This document shows positions 1-9,252 of a DNA stretch of 64,000 bases, piece after piece. The DNA lies in NCBI RefSeq assembly GCF_011761355.1, contig NZ_JAASRW010000006.1, forward strand, positions 124,001 through 188,000, in the 5' to 3' direction. Positions within the stretch are counted from its first letter, which is position 1; the number at the start of each line of letters is the position of its first letter. Below the pieces are notes generated by a model, which was given only the letters and a program-made list of their open reading frames with translations, had not been told where the DNA came from and searched no databases. The position numbers were made by a program, and so were the translations under genes. The DNA is from Paenibacillus lupini. Lineage in GTDB: Bacteria > Bacillota > Bacilli > Paenibacillales > Paenibacillaceae.

Positions 1-114
1 TCTGAAGGCTTGGCTGCTAACTCTTCCCCTTCAACGTCAATATATGTTGAAAAAAATCAGATATAGCATATTTTATCCAAGATGTCCTCGAAAGTCAACT
101 TGTGACTACGCCTA

Positions 115-1608
115 TTAGTGACCCATCATCATTGGCATTTCTGCTTTTTCTGCATCTTTGCCAACCGCACGCTTAGGCTTCGACAGCAGGAAACCAACCA
201 AAGTACCCACAACACCAACGATCGTTAAGATCAGGAACGTGTCGCCATAAGAAGCAGAAGCAATATGCGACGCAATAGCTGGTGTAATGTCAGCAGGATT
301 CGTAATGCCTTCCGACGCCATATAATGCTCCGTGCGCCGAGCCAGAATCGTTGCAAGGCCTGCTACCGCAAAGGAAGTCATAACCTGCTGGGCAGCACTT
401 GTAAGGGATGTAACACGGCCGACCAGCTCAGGAGGTGCTGCTTGAATAATATGTGTATTAAGCGGCATCATCGAAAGGCCCATACCCGCTCCAAGCAAAA
501 TCAAAGGAAGAATATAAGTGCCTACTGTTGCATCGGCCGAAATATTAGAAAGCAGGAATGCGCCAATCGTAACAATCGCAAGACCACTCATAACAAGCGG
601 ACGAGCACCAATCTTGTCAAACAGTTTCCCGCCAATAGGCATAAAGATCGCAGCTGCCAGTGCTTGCGGAAGCAAGATCAAGCCCGTATCAAGAGCGGAG
701 TAACCTTTCGCTGTTTGCAAGAACAACGGGAACAAGAACAAGGTACCAAAGAGAGCAATTTGCGAAACCCATTGAACAACGATACCTTTGGAGAAATCCG
801 GGGATTTGAATACACGAAGTTCCAGCAAAGGCTGCTTACGGTTCAATTCAACGATAATAAAGATAATAAGGGACACGCCGCCAACAATTAGACCGGTCAA
901 CGTTTTCGTAGAGCCCCAGTCTGTACCGCCTTCACTTACACCGTATGCGAGACCTGCAAAGGCAAGTGGTGCAAAGATCATGCCAAGAAGATCAAGCTGT
1001 GGAACGGATTGGCGTGCCAAAGCCGGCAATGTACGAAGACCAAGGAAGACCGCTACCGCACCAACAGGGATATTGATAATAAAAATCCAGTGCCAAGTTA
1101 CGTAGTCAACAAGCCAGCCGGCAAGTACGGGTCCAAGTGCAGGAGCAAGCAGCATAGGAATACCGATCATGCCCATTACCGCACCTTGTTTGCCCGGAGG
1201 GCTTAAGCGATAAGTAAATGCCATTGCGATTGGAGCAACCATACCACCGCCAAGGCCTTGAATAATACGATAAATAATCAATTGTTCAGCATTAGTCGCG
1301 AGCGCACACAACGCAGAACCAATTGTAAATAAAACGATCGAAGTCAAATAAATCTGCTTCGCTCCAAAACGGTCGGATAACCAGCCAGCGAGCGGAATTA
1401 CGGCTGCTTGTGCAAGTGCATAGCCCGTAACGGTCCATTGCACGAGCGACAGAGACGCTCCTCCAAAATCGTCACGCAGCTTAGGAATCGCTACGTTCAT
1501 TGCCGTACCATCAAGAATAACCATGAACATACCCACAATGATAGCCAGAAGCGGCACCATAATGGATTTGATAGACATGGAGTTGTTTGTTGCATTTACT
1601 TCAGTCAT
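115..1608 (-). CDS. DHA2-family (14-TM) MFS multidrug exporter
   Basis: A 497-residue, very hydrophobic protein of the EmrB/QacA drug:H+ antiporter type. The first membrane segment carries the DGTAMNVAIP motif (about residues 33-42), typical of the 14-helix DHA2 subfamily, and a GWLSDRFGAK loop motif (motif A) follows near residue 75. The start ATG has the ribosome binding site AGGAGGAG. It is divergent from a TetR-type regulator gene with two palindromes between them, a classic drug-inducible exporter arrangement. Substrates cannot be read from the sequence. No convincing terminator is visible in the 114 bases beyond the stop, which otherwise hold nothing I recognise. Confidence 0.92.
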   Translation of the reverse strand: MTEVNATNNSMSIKSIMVPLLAIIVGMFMVILDGTAMNVAIPKLRDDFGGASLSLVQWTVTGYALAQAAVIPLAGWLSDRFGAKQIYLTSIVLFTIGSALCALATNAEQLIIYRIIQGLGGGMVAPIAMAFTYRLSPPGKQGAVMGMIGIPMLLAPALGPVLAGWLVDYVTWHWIFIINIPVGAVAVFLGLRTLPALARQSVPQLDLLGMIFAPLAFAGLAYGVSEGGTDWGSTKTLTGLIVGGVSLIIFIIVELNRKQPLLELRVFKSPDFSKGIVVQWVSQIALFGTLFLFPLFLQTAKGYSALDTGLILLPQALAAAIFMPIGGKLFDKIGARPLVMSGLAIVTIGAFLLSNISADATVGTYILPLILLGAGMGLSMMPLNTHIIQAAPPELVGRVTSLTSAAQQVMTSFAVAGLATILARRTEHYMASEGITNPADITPAIASHIASASYGDTFLILTIVGVVGTLVGFLLSKPKRAVGKDAEKAEMPMMMGH

Positions 1609-1710
1609 TAATTTCTCTCCTCCTAAATTATACTTCTATCTGTATCTAGCCTTACGGCGTCTTGACCTATTTATGAAGCAGCAGTAAAATGGGTTAGGTG
1701 CAAGCCGACT

Positions 1711-1754
1711 GCGGACAATTGTCCGCTAACGTATGATACCGGACAATTGTCCGG
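1711..1754. promoter_or_regulatory. Twin palindromic operators, probably for the TetR regulator
   Basis: Two perfect 16-bp palindromes, GCGGACAATTGTCCGC (1711-1726) and CCGGACAATTGTCCGG (1739-1754), share the core GGACAATTGTCC. Their centres are 28 bp apart. They lie between the divergent exporter and regulator genes, where a TetR-family dimer would bind. A weak promoter reading toward the regulator (TTGTCC, 17 bp, GACAAT) would overlap both. Binding by the adjacent regulator is inferred. Confidence 0.75.
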
Positions 1755-1819
1755 TTGTCAATACAGCCTTGCTCTGTTTATTTTTTCTTAATAATTTGCA
1801 TGAAATGGAGGGTGCGCGC

Positions 1820-2419
1820 ATGACCGATAAAAAGAAGGACTCGCAAGAGGTTAGCAAGATGATTTTGCAAACCGCCAGGTCCCTTTTCGCCGAACACGGC
1901 GTCGAAGCAGTCAGCATGCACCAAATTGCTAAATCTACTCAGATTGGACAAGGTACGCTGTATCGGCGTTATGCGAATAAATCCGACTTATGTATGGATC
2001 TAATGAATGATATATTCGAGAGCTTGATAGAGGAAATCACTATCATGCTCGAATCCATGAAGGAGCTGACGGTTCAGCAAAGACTGACCTCCGTTTTTCG
2101 GCGTCTGCTGTATTTTTCTAATGAACAGCTGGTTTGGCTTAATGTCATTAAGATCAGCAAGCCCTGCAAGCCGGATGATATGAACTTTTTTGAAAGTCCA
2201 AACTATTTACAATTGAACAGCATCTATGTCGCCCTACTAGAAGAAGCTCTGAGCAAAAACGAGATTATCCCACTCACTCCTGAATTTACGGCACATACGC
2301 TGATCAGTGCGATGGCTCCGGAATCACTGATCTACTACTCCAGGGTTCTGGGCTACTCGATCGAACAAATCGCTGACAATTATTGCGGAACATTCATTAA
2401 CCCGCTGTTCGCGCGATAA
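1820..2419 (+). CDS. TetR/AcrR-family transcriptional regulator
   Basis: A 199-residue protein with an N-terminal TetR-type helix-turn-helix (about residues 8-55, including MHQIAKSTQIGQGTLYRRYA) and a variable ligand-binding C-terminal domain. The ATG at 1820 is chosen because GGAGGG lies just before it; the open frame continues upstream through the operator region, so longer starts are unlikely. It probably represses itself and the divergent exporter through the twin palindromes. The ligand is unknown. Confidence 0.9.
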   Translation: MTDKKKDSQEVSKMILQTARSLFAEHGVEAVSMHQIAKSTQIGQGTLYRRYANKSDLCMDLMNDIFESLIEEITIMLESMKELTVQQRLTSVFRRLLYFSNEQLVWLNVIKISKPCKPDDMNFFESPNYLQLNSIYVALLEEALSKNEIIPLTPEFTAHTLISAMAPESLIYYSRVLGYSIEQIADNYCGTFINPLFAR

Positions 2420-2454
2420 TACAAACTGCATATCAACTAGAGGAATGATTACGG

Positions 2455-2482
2455 AAGAGGTGGCAAACTTGTCACCTCTTTT
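2455..2482 (+). terminator. Rho-independent terminator after the TetR gene
   Basis: Stem AAGAGGTG/CACCTCTT (2455-2462 with 2473-2480) followed by a short T run. It lies 35 bases after the regulator stop codon. Confidence 0.7.
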
Positions 2483-2518
2483 ACTTGTATTGGAGGGGAA
2501 AATCCATTCGCTTCACGG

Positions 2519-2656
2519 CTAACGAATCCTCATAACGCTATTCTCCGCATATGACCATCATTTTTCCACAATCTAGACAGATAGCGATATCAGGATTCGT
2601 TAGATTCTTGAAGCTGCTGTTTTTAGCCAAATAAGCATTCTATGGTTCGTTAGAAT
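2519..2656. repeat. Imperfect inverted repeat with ATTCGTTAG ends
   Basis: Arms 2519-2541 and 2581-2603 pair over 23 bp with two mismatches; both end in the motif ATTCGTTAG. A third copy of the end motif (GGTTCGTTAGAATA) lies at 2643-2656. The 346-base gap between the TetR gene and spoVID holds this repeat and two terminators, with no ORF. It looks like a copy of a dispersed intergenic repeat, but only this copy is visible here. Confidence 0.5.
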
Positions 2657-2693
2657 AGTGACGACACGTTATCCCTCTTCCCAAATCCACACA

Positions 2694-2749
2694 AAAATAA
2701 GAGGCTGTCTCAAAGTCATTAAGATGACGATGGGAAAGCCTCTTATTTT
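2694..2749 (-). terminator. Terminator after spoVID (possibly bidirectional)
   Basis: A 13-bp perfect stem pairs AAAATAAGAGGCT (2694-2706) with its complement at 2737-2749, with a 30-base loop. Read on the minus strand it ends in a T-rich run, just after the spoVID stop codon. Confidence 0.75.
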
Positions 2750-2765
2750 CAATTAGGTTAAAAAC

Positions 2766-4139
2766 TTATGGGATATACAGCAGTTGTCCCTCTGCAACGG
2801 AAGACTCGTTCAAGCCGTTGTAGAGCAGAATCTCACGTGGATTTAAGCTGTACCTTACCGCGATCGATTCCAGTGTCTCGTCTCTTTGCACAATGCAGAC
2901 CCGGATTTTGCGGAATTCATTTTCATCCGACTGCTTATTCAGGAAGAGAGTTTTCCACTCAATCTCATCGCCGGATGAGCGGCTTTTCTCTTGCTCGGCC
3001 TGCTTTGCCGCTACCTGCTCCGCCACTTGGCGGGCTGCCTGCTCACGTCTGCTCGTCTGAAGCAGCGTCATCAGTCCGACATTAGGTGCCTGTTCCGGAT
3101 CAGCCTCCGGCTGCTTGCTTCCTACTCCAATTCGAATCTCTTGCTTGTCGTTATCTGGTATACGAGACGACTCCGATTGAACATTCCAATCGGGCTCGCT
3201 TGAAGAATTTTGAGCAAAGGATGCAAAGGATTGGTCAGGACTTTGTGCTGCTTCCTCCTCAAATGGCTCCTGCCATTCATCCTCATCTTGATCTTCCTGC
3301 TCTGAAGCGTAAGTATTGTCCCGCTGCTCCACTTGTGGAGGCTGGGCTGGCGCAGCCGACTGGAATGGCTGTTCAATAGGCTGATTAGCAGCAGGCTGAT
3401 TGGATTGGAACCATTGCGATGCTGACCAGCCGCCATCCCTCGGGGATGCCGAAATCGTCACAGAAGCTTCCGCTTCCTCAGCGGAATCATCAGCCTCTAC
3501 TTCATCCTGCTCTGCTTCCTCAAAGGCTTCGAAGTTCTCATCTTCCTCTTCCGCCTCCGCCTCTTCTTCATCCTCAAACGACGTCTCTTCTGCACGCTGA
3601 GCATTCGGTAACTGACCTGCAAAGCCTGTAAAATAAGGCTGCTGCGTTACGGACTGCCAATCATCCTGTCCAGGGTTCGCAGCTTCAATTGGAAATTCAT
3701 CCTCTGAAGCTTCGCGTTCATGCAGAGCGGTAATCGGCTCCTCACGCCAGGCTTCATCAGCATCCGGAAGCGGTTCTACAAGAATGCCCCTGAGCGACAA
3801 GACGCCAGTCACATTTAATGTCCGAGCGGACAATAAATCGACGTCAAAGTTATCGATCTCTACCGAAATATCATCGAGCCTGGATACACGGTTAAGCGGC
3901 AGTGTAATCTCCACTGGGATCCAATGCTCCAGCGTCTGCAGGCTGCCTCCATCGGTTTGGCCGCGATACACACCATTTAAGAGCAGCTGTCCTCTTAGTA
4001 CCGCATGATCCCCCTGCTCGACCACCTGAATACGCGGAGTAAGCTCAATCTCCTCCAGTTCGTCAATCGCCGCTACTTCATCCGGCAAGTGAATACGCTC
4101 ATACAAATCAAATCGCAGTCCCTTGGATTGATCCGTCAC
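2766..4139 (-). CDS. spoVID: SpoVID-like spore coat/cortex morphogenetic protein with C-terminal LysM
   Basis: A 457-residue protein. The N-terminal ~130 residues resemble the SpoVID family domain (start RFDLYERIHLPDEVAAIDELEEIEL). The middle is strongly acidic and low-complexity (E/D-rich about 185-230, then Q/P/S-rich). The last ~50 residues form a LysM peptidoglycan/spore-surface binding module (QRDETLESIAVRYSLNPREILLYNGL). SpoVID anchors coat proteins around the forespore during encasement. The position downstream of hemL matches Bacillus subtilis, although here an RluA-like gene lies between. Start is GTG with RBS GGGAGGGAGG. Family assignment rests on N-terminal resemblance, LysM and synteny. 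Confidence 0.82.
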   Translation of the reverse strand: MTDQSKGLRFDLYERIHLPDEVAAIDELEEIELTPRIQVVEQGDHAVLRGQLLLNGVYRGQTDGGSLQTLEHWIPVEITLPLNRVSRLDDISVEIDNFDVDLLSARTLNVTGVLSLRGILVEPLPDADEAWREEPITALHEREASEDEFPIEAANPGQDDWQSVTQQPYFTGFAGQLPNAQRAEETSFEDEEEAEAEEEDENFEAFEEAEQDEVEADDSAEEAEASVTISASPRDGGWSASQWFQSNQPAANQPIEQPFQSAAPAQPPQVEQRDNTYASEQEDQDEDEWQEPFEEEAAQSPDQSFASFAQNSSSEPDWNVQSESSRIPDNDKQEIRIGVGSKQPEADPEQAPNVGLMTLLQTSRREQAARQVAEQVAAKQAEQEKSRSSGDEIEWKTLFLNKQSDENEFRKIRVCIVQRDETLESIAVRYSLNPREILLYNGLNESSVAEGQLLYIP

Positions 4140-4249
4140 GCGATGTCCTCCCTCCCTATTACCTGAATAATAGATAGCAAATGCATAAAGCTTGGGCTAA
4201 AGTTACATTCACTACTATCTATATGGCGAGGAAATAAGGAGCATGACTA

Positions 4250-5230
4250 TCAATTTGTCCGGCCGGCCAGCTTGTCAAGCAGCGACATCAGCCAAACAGG
4301 CTCCGGTGCTTGTACCTGAACCATTTCTCCAGTCCATGGATGAGGGAAAATCAGCCGTTCTCCATGCAAAGCTTGATGTAGCAGCAGCCTTGAATCGCCT
4401 CCGTAAAGCTTGTCTCCAACAAGGGGATGACCGATATGGCTCATATGCACCCGAATTTGATGGGTCCTGCCTGTCTCCAGCTGTAATCGAACAAGAGAGA
4501 CCTGCGGATACGTCTGAACCGCCTCAAAATGCGTGACTGCTGTATCCCCGCTTGGAGTCACCATACGCCTGGAGGAATGATGGCGGTCCTTGCCGATCGA
4601 TGCTCGAATCGTACCGGAAGATTTCGTAAGTTTGCCATGTACAATGGCCAGATAACGGCGATCAATCCGCTTCTCTCGCATCGCTTCATCGAGTACCCAT
4701 TGTGCTAGATCATTCTTCGCATATAGCACCGGACCTGAAGTATCGTCATCAAGACGATGAATATGCCGGACAAGCACTGGGTCACCTGCCTTCAGCAGCC
4801 AGTGTGCAGCCGCCTGGTCCAGCGTACCGGTCTGCCCGGAGTAAGATTCATGAACGGGCATTCCTGCAGGTTTATTCATAACAAGACAAAAATCATCTTC
4901 ATACAACACTTGAACATCGTCTTTATTATTTTGCGCTTTGCAGTACAATGGATCAGCGGCAGGATCTACAGCAGGAAATGCAAGAAGGCGGATTGCCTCC
5001 CCTTCCCATCGAATACCACCAACGGAGAACAAACGATTTATCCATTTTGCCGGAAATACAGAACGGGCCAGCAGCCATTGCCGCAGAAGATGCGGGTGAC
5101 TGCCGGCCTCCGGTATGGAGATCAGCTCCGTTTGCTGTGTGGAATCCGAATCCTTGCCTTGCCCACCCAGCAGATCTGCCGGGTGAAGCTCCAGCCATTG
5201 CCCTACGCGCCGGTAAGGATGCTTTTGCAT
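4250..5230 (-). CDS. RluA-family RNA pseudouridine synthase
   Basis: 326 residues with the RluA-family catalytic motif HRLDDDTSG near residue 158; the Asp in HRLD is the nucleophile that attacks uridine C1'. The later motifs GRTHQIRVHMSHIGHPLVGDKLYGG are also typical. An N-terminal S4-like segment is weak. The exact RNA target (rRNA or tRNA) cannot be assigned. It lies between hemL and spoVID, an insertion relative to the B. subtilis order. A hairpin repeat element ends at its ribosome binding site (AAGGAG). Confidence 0.9.
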   Translation of the reverse strand: MQKHPYRRVGQWLELHPADLLGGQGKDSDSTQQTELISIPEAGSHPHLLRQWLLARSVFPAKWINRLFSVGGIRWEGEAIRLLAFPAVDPAADPLYCKAQNNKDDVQVLYEDDFCLVMNKPAGMPVHESYSGQTGTLDQAAAHWLLKAGDPVLVRHIHRLDDDTSGPVLYAKNDLAQWVLDEAMREKRIDRRYLAIVHGKLTKSSGTIRASIGKDRHHSSRRMVTPSGDTAVTHFEAVQTYPQVSLVRLQLETGRTHQIRVHMSHIGHPLVGDKLYGGDSRLLLHQALHGERLIFPHPWTGEMVQVQAPEPVWLMSLLDKLAGRTN

Positions 5231-5247
5231 GGATTATTAGATCTCCT

Positions 5248-5321
5248 TAAAAGGATTACTACATAAGCGGCCTATACTAAGACTGCTTGTAGTGATTCTT
5301 ACTTCGTAAGCATAAGCTTTT
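5248..5321 (-). repeat. Hairpin repeat element, single copy (locus 1)
   Basis: One copy of the element also found at 40313 and 44263. On the minus strand it reads GCTTACGAAGTAAG (small hairpin), then GAATCACTACAAGC pairing with a partner that ends GTAGTAATCCTTTT, and then directly the AAGGAG ribosome binding site of the RluA-like gene. It lies between the hemL stop and the next start. Confidence 0.75.
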
Positions 5322-5326
5322 CGTTC

Positions 5327-6622
5327 TTATAAGCTGCCAAACGCCTCGTCATGCGCTGCAATTGTCGCTTTAATATCTTCGTCCGAATGGACGGCAGACA
5401 CAAACATTCCCTCAAATTGTGAAGGAGCGATGCTTACGCCAAGATCAAGCATAGCCGAGAAATATTTTCTGAACTGTTCAAGATTTGATGTCTTCGCTGT
5501 CTCGAAGTTAATAACATGGGTTTCCGTAAAGAATGGACATACCATTGAACCGACACGGTTAATCGTACTGGCAATGCCATGCTTCTCCGCATTACTCTCG
5601 AAGCCAAGCTGAAGCTTAACGGCTTGACGCTCCAGAAGCTCATATGTCTCTTTCGTCAGCAACTTAAGCGTTGTATAACCTGCTGCCATAGCAAGCGGGT
5701 TACCCGATAGCGTACCGGCTTGGTAGATCGGGCCGCTTGGAGCGATCATTTCCATAATCTCACGTTTACCGCCATAAGCACCAACCGGAAGGCCGCCGCC
5801 AATGACTTTACCGAAGCAGGTAAGGTCAGGTGTCACACCATAAAGTCCTTGTGCACAGTTATAATGGACACGGAAGCCGGTCATTACTTCATCGAATATC
5901 AACAGGCTGCCGTATTGCTCCGTCAGCTCACGTAGTCCTTGCAGGAAGCCAGGCAGCGGAGGTACAACACCCATATTACCCGCTATTGGCTCAACGATAA
6001 TACAAGCAATTTCCTCGCCAAACTTCTCGAAGGCAAGTTTAGCAGATTCCAGATCATTATAAGGAACCGTAATCGTTTGGGAGGCAACACTTTCCGGTAC
6101 ACCAGGGCTGTCCGGCAAGCCTAATGTCGCCACGCCTGAACCTGCTTTAATCAGCAAGCTGTCAGCATGTCCATGATAGGAGCCTTCAAATTTCAGAATT
6201 TTGCTTCGTTTCGTGTAACCACGAGCGAGACGAAGCGCACTCATTGTCGCTTCCGTACCCGAGTTAACCATACGGACAATATCAACCGAAGGAACACGTT
6301 CTACAACCAGCTCAGCCATCAACGTTTCCAGCTCAGTTGGTGCGCCAAAACTTGTTCCCTTCTCAGCCGTTTTCTTAATCGCTTCGATTACTTCCGGATG
6401 AGCATGACCCATAATAAGCGGTCCCCATGAACCGACATAATCAAGATAACTATTGCCATCTATGTCATATACACGGCTTCCCTTGCCATGATCCATATAA
6501 ACCGGGTTAAGACCAACTGATTTGAAAGCACGTACCGGGCTGTTCACACCGCCAGGAAGTACTTGTTTTGCGCGGGCAAATGCCTCTCTTGAACGATCAT
6601 CACGTCTATTGCCAATACTCAT
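5327..6622 (-). CDS. hemL: Glutamate-1-semialdehyde 2,1-aminomutase
   Basis: 431 residues, the usual length. This PLP enzyme of aminotransferase class III converts glutamate-1-semialdehyde to 5-aminolevulinate, the second step of the C5 pathway. Visible features: MNSGTEATMSALRLARG (cofactor phosphate binding), SYHGHAD, FDEVMTGFR, and GKVIGGGLPVGAYGG with the PLP lysine near residue 270. It lies 4 bp after hemB, whose 3' end supplies the GAGGAG ribosome binding site. Last tetrapyrrole gene of the operon. Confidence 0.97.
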   Translation of the reverse strand: MSIGNRRDDRSREAFARAKQVLPGGVNSPVRAFKSVGLNPVYMDHGKGSRVYDIDGNSYLDYVGSWGPLIMGHAHPEVIEAIKKTAEKGTSFGAPTELETLMAELVVERVPSVDIVRMVNSGTEATMSALRLARGYTKRSKILKFEGSYHGHADSLLIKAGSGVATLGLPDSPGVPESVASQTITVPYNDLESAKLAFEKFGEEIACIIVEPIAGNMGVVPPLPGFLQGLRELTEQYGSLLIFDEVMTGFRVHYNCAQGLYGVTPDLTCFGKVIGGGLPVGAYGGKREIMEMIAPSGPIYQAGTLSGNPLAMAAGYTTLKLLTKETYELLERQAVKLQLGFESNAEKHGIASTINRVGSMVCPFFTETHVINFETAKTSNLEQFRKYFSAMLDLGVSIAPSQFEGMFVSAVHSDEDIKATIAAHDEAFGSL

Positions 6623-6626
6623 CCGC

Positions 6627-7622
6627 TTATTCTCCTCTCAGCCAGCGCGAAGCATCCTTCGCATGGTAGGTAATAATGAGATCTGCACCTGCACGCTTCA
6701 TGCTAATCAGCTTCTCGAGAACGATAGCACGTTCATCAATCCAGCCATTAGCCGCAGCAGCTTTGACCATCGCATATTCTCCACTTACGTTGTAAGCAAC
6801 AATCGGAAGATCGAAGTTCTCTCTCAGTTGGCGAACGATATCAAGATATGACAGCGCAGGCTTCACCATAAGCATGTCCGCACCTTCCGTAACATCAGAA
6901 TCTGCTTCCCGAAGTGCTTCACGGGCATTAGCTGGGTCCATCTGATACGTTTTGCGGTCACCGAACTGCGGCGTTGATTTGGCTGCATCGCGGAAAGGTC
7001 CGTAGAAGGCAGAAGCATATTTTACCGAGTACGACAAAATTGGAACATGACTAAAACCCGCTTCATCAAGACCTTCGCGAATAGCTGCAACAAAGCCGTC
7101 CATCATGTTGGATGGAGCAATAACGTCAGCCCCAGCCTCTGCTTGTGATACAGCCGTGCGAACAAGCAGCGAAAGCGATGGATCGTTATCCACGACAGCC
7201 GTTCCTGTCACTTCATCCTGATGTACCATTCCGCAATGTCCATGGTCGGTAAATTGGCACAAACAGGTATCCGCCATCACTACAAGCTCAGGTGCCCATT
7301 TCTTGATTAGACGAGTTGCTTCTTGAACAATGCCGTTAGGATCATAAGCCGAAGTACCTTCTGCATCTTTATGATCCGGCAGGCCAAACAGCATAATCGA
7401 TGGAATGCCAAGTGATGTAATCTCACGAATTTCTTGTTCCAGAAGATCAAGAGAGAACCGGTATACCCCGGGCATCGAGCTGATCTCTTCTTTGATATTC
7501 GTCCCGTATTTCACATAGATCGGATAAATAAAATCATTAGCTGTCAGCACAGTCTCACGAACCATGCTGCGCATAGCGGCCGACTGGCGTAATCTGCGGT
7601 GTCTTACAATTGGGAATGCCAT
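6627..7622 (-). CDS. hemB: Porphobilinogen synthase (ALA dehydratase)
   Basis: 331 residues. It condenses two 5-aminolevulinate molecules to porphobilinogen. The cysteine-rich segment DTCLCQFTDHGHCG (about 119-130) marks the zinc-dependent type. The two active-site lysines are in YSVKYASAFYGPFRDA (about 199) and MVKPALSYLD (about 252). RBS GAGGAGG precedes the ATG. It sits between cobA-hemD and hemL in the operon. Confidence 0.97.
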   Translation of the reverse strand: MAFPIVRHRRLRQSAAMRSMVRETVLTANDFIYPIYVKYGTNIKEEISSMPGVYRFSLDLLEQEIREITSLGIPSIMLFGLPDHKDAEGTSAYDPNGIVQEATRLIKKWAPELVVMADTCLCQFTDHGHCGMVHQDEVTGTAVVDNDPSLSLLVRTAVSQAEAGADVIAPSNMMDGFVAAIREGLDEAGFSHVPILSYSVKYASAFYGPFRDAAKSTPQFGDRKTYQMDPANAREALREADSDVTEGADMLMVKPALSYLDIVRQLRENFDLPIVAYNVSGEYAMVKAAAANGWIDERAIVLEKLISMKRAGADLIITYHAKDASRWLRGE

Positions 7623-7677
7623 ATCAATTCCTCCTCATTCTCGGTCCTAAGGTCCTGATGGATATGAAAAATAATTT

Positions 7678-9252
7678 CTAAATAATTGTTCTACTATGCT
7701 TAACATTCGTGCGAATAGTTACTTGATGTTGAACGAGAGCCTCAACTAGCGCATCTATCGTTGCCTCTTCTGGCTCAATAGTAACCGTAAGCCCTGCCTC
7801 CACCGCCGTCTGAGTGGTAAGCGGGCCAATACTAGCGATAGCGATGCCTGCAAGGTGTCCAGCAGGGTCTTCAATACCTTTGCGTTTCAGCAACTCAAGC
7901 AGATTGATTACCGTTGAAGAGCTGGTGAACGTAATCGCATGGATCTCCCGATTGCGGATCCAGTCCAGTGCCTGTTCATCTTGATCATCTGCCAATACGG
8001 TCTCATATACATTCAGCTCGACTGGAAGAAGACCTCTCTCTGCAAGTTCCCGAGGCAAAATTTCACGTGCTAAATCGCCGCGTGGCAGCAGAACTTTTTC
8101 ACCCGCTTTAAGCTCCAAGTCCAGTTGCTCCAGCATACCTTCTGCCTGGAACTTGGCTGGCAGTTGGACAACGCCAAGCCCCCGCTTCCGAAGTGCTTCA
8201 GCTGTCTTTGGACCTACAGCTGCAATTCGAGCGGTATGGAAACGACGAATATCTACATCAAATCGAGCCAACCAGTTAAAGAAATAATCAACCCCGTTCA
8301 CGCTAGTGAACATGATCCAGTCATATTGCTCCGCTTCAGCTAGAGCTGTACGAATCGATGCAACTACAGCTTCATCCTTTGGCTCACGCGTTTCAATAAC
8401 AGGCAGCTCACAAGGCTCACCACCAAGCTCCTCAATCCTGTCAGCCAAATCACTGGCCTGCGCTCTGGCACGGGTAACAAGCACGCGTACGCCAAACAAT
8501 GGCTTTTGCTCATACCATTTCAGCTTTTCACGCTGCAACACAACCTCGCCAACGACGATAACCGCAGGAGGCAGGAAATTCGCTTCTTTTACGATTCGCT
8601 CAATCGACTCCAACGTGCCAACAATCGTTTCCTGCTCAACACGTGTACCCCATCGAATCAAGGCAACTGGTGTATGAGCGGGTTTGCCATGGCGGATCAG
8701 CTGCTCGGCGATATAGCCGATCTTGGCAACGCCCATAAGGAATATAAGCGTCCCTGTTGCATTCGTTACTTTGTCCCAATGAATAGAGCGGTCAAGCTTA
8801 TCCGGGCTTTCGTGGCCCGTTATAATCGATAAGGAAGAAGCAAGATCCCGATGGGTAACCGGTATGCCTGCATAAGCAGGCACCGCAATAGCTGATGTAA
8901 TGCCTGGCACAATCTCAAAAGTGATGCCATTGTCCTGCAGCAATTCCGCTTCCTCGCCAACACGCCCGAATATCGTCGGATCGCCGCCCTTCAGCCTTGT
9001 AACCGTATGACCTTCAAGCGCCAAATCAACAAGCAGCTGGTTGATTTCTTCCTGCTTCATCGTATGGCGGTCCGGCAGTTTGCCCACATAGATTTTGCGG
9101 GCGCCTTCCTTCACATGACGAAGAAGCCTAGGACTAGCCAGACGATCGTAGACAACAACATCACTTCTTTTCAAACATTCCAGTCCACGAACTGTAATCA
9201 GCTTCGGATCACCCGGTCCTGCGCCAACTAAATAGACGATCCCTTTATTCAT
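7678..9252 (-). CDS. cobA-hemD: Fused uroporphyrinogen-III C-methyltransferase and uroporphyrinogen-III synthase
   Basis: 524 residues in two enzymes. Residues 1-~245 are a CobA/SUMT methyltransferase (VYLVGAGPGDPKLITVRGLE at the start; LKGGDPTIFGRVGEE), which makes precorrin-2 from uroporphyrinogen III. From about 255 the HemD uroporphyrinogen-III synthase begins (VLVTRARAQASDLADRIEELGG; MFTSVNGVDYFF; ITFTSSSTV). One polypeptide therefore both closes the macrocycle and diverts it to siroheme. Its ATG overlaps the hemC stop (ATGA). Such fusions are known in Firmicutes. Confidence 0.95.
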   Translation of the reverse strand: MNKGIVYLVGAGPGDPKLITVRGLECLKRSDVVVYDRLASPRLLRHVKEGARKIYVGKLPDRHTMKQEEINQLLVDLALEGHTVTRLKGGDPTIFGRVGEEAELLQDNGITFEIVPGITSAIAVPAYAGIPVTHRDLASSLSIITGHESPDKLDRSIHWDKVTNATGTLIFLMGVAKIGYIAEQLIRHGKPAHTPVALIRWGTRVEQETIVGTLESIERIVKEANFLPPAVIVVGEVVLQREKLKWYEQKPLFGVRVLVTRARAQASDLADRIEELGGEPCELPVIETREPKDEAVVASIRTALAEAEQYDWIMFTSVNGVDYFFNWLARFDVDIRRFHTARIAAVGPKTAEALRKRGLGVVQLPAKFQAEGMLEQLDLELKAGEKVLLPRGDLAREILPRELAERGLLPVELNVYETVLADDQDEQALDWIRNREIHAITFTSSSTVINLLELLKRKGIEDPAGHLAGIAIASIGPLTTQTAVEAGLTVTIEPEEATIDALVEALVQHQVTIRTNVKHSRTII

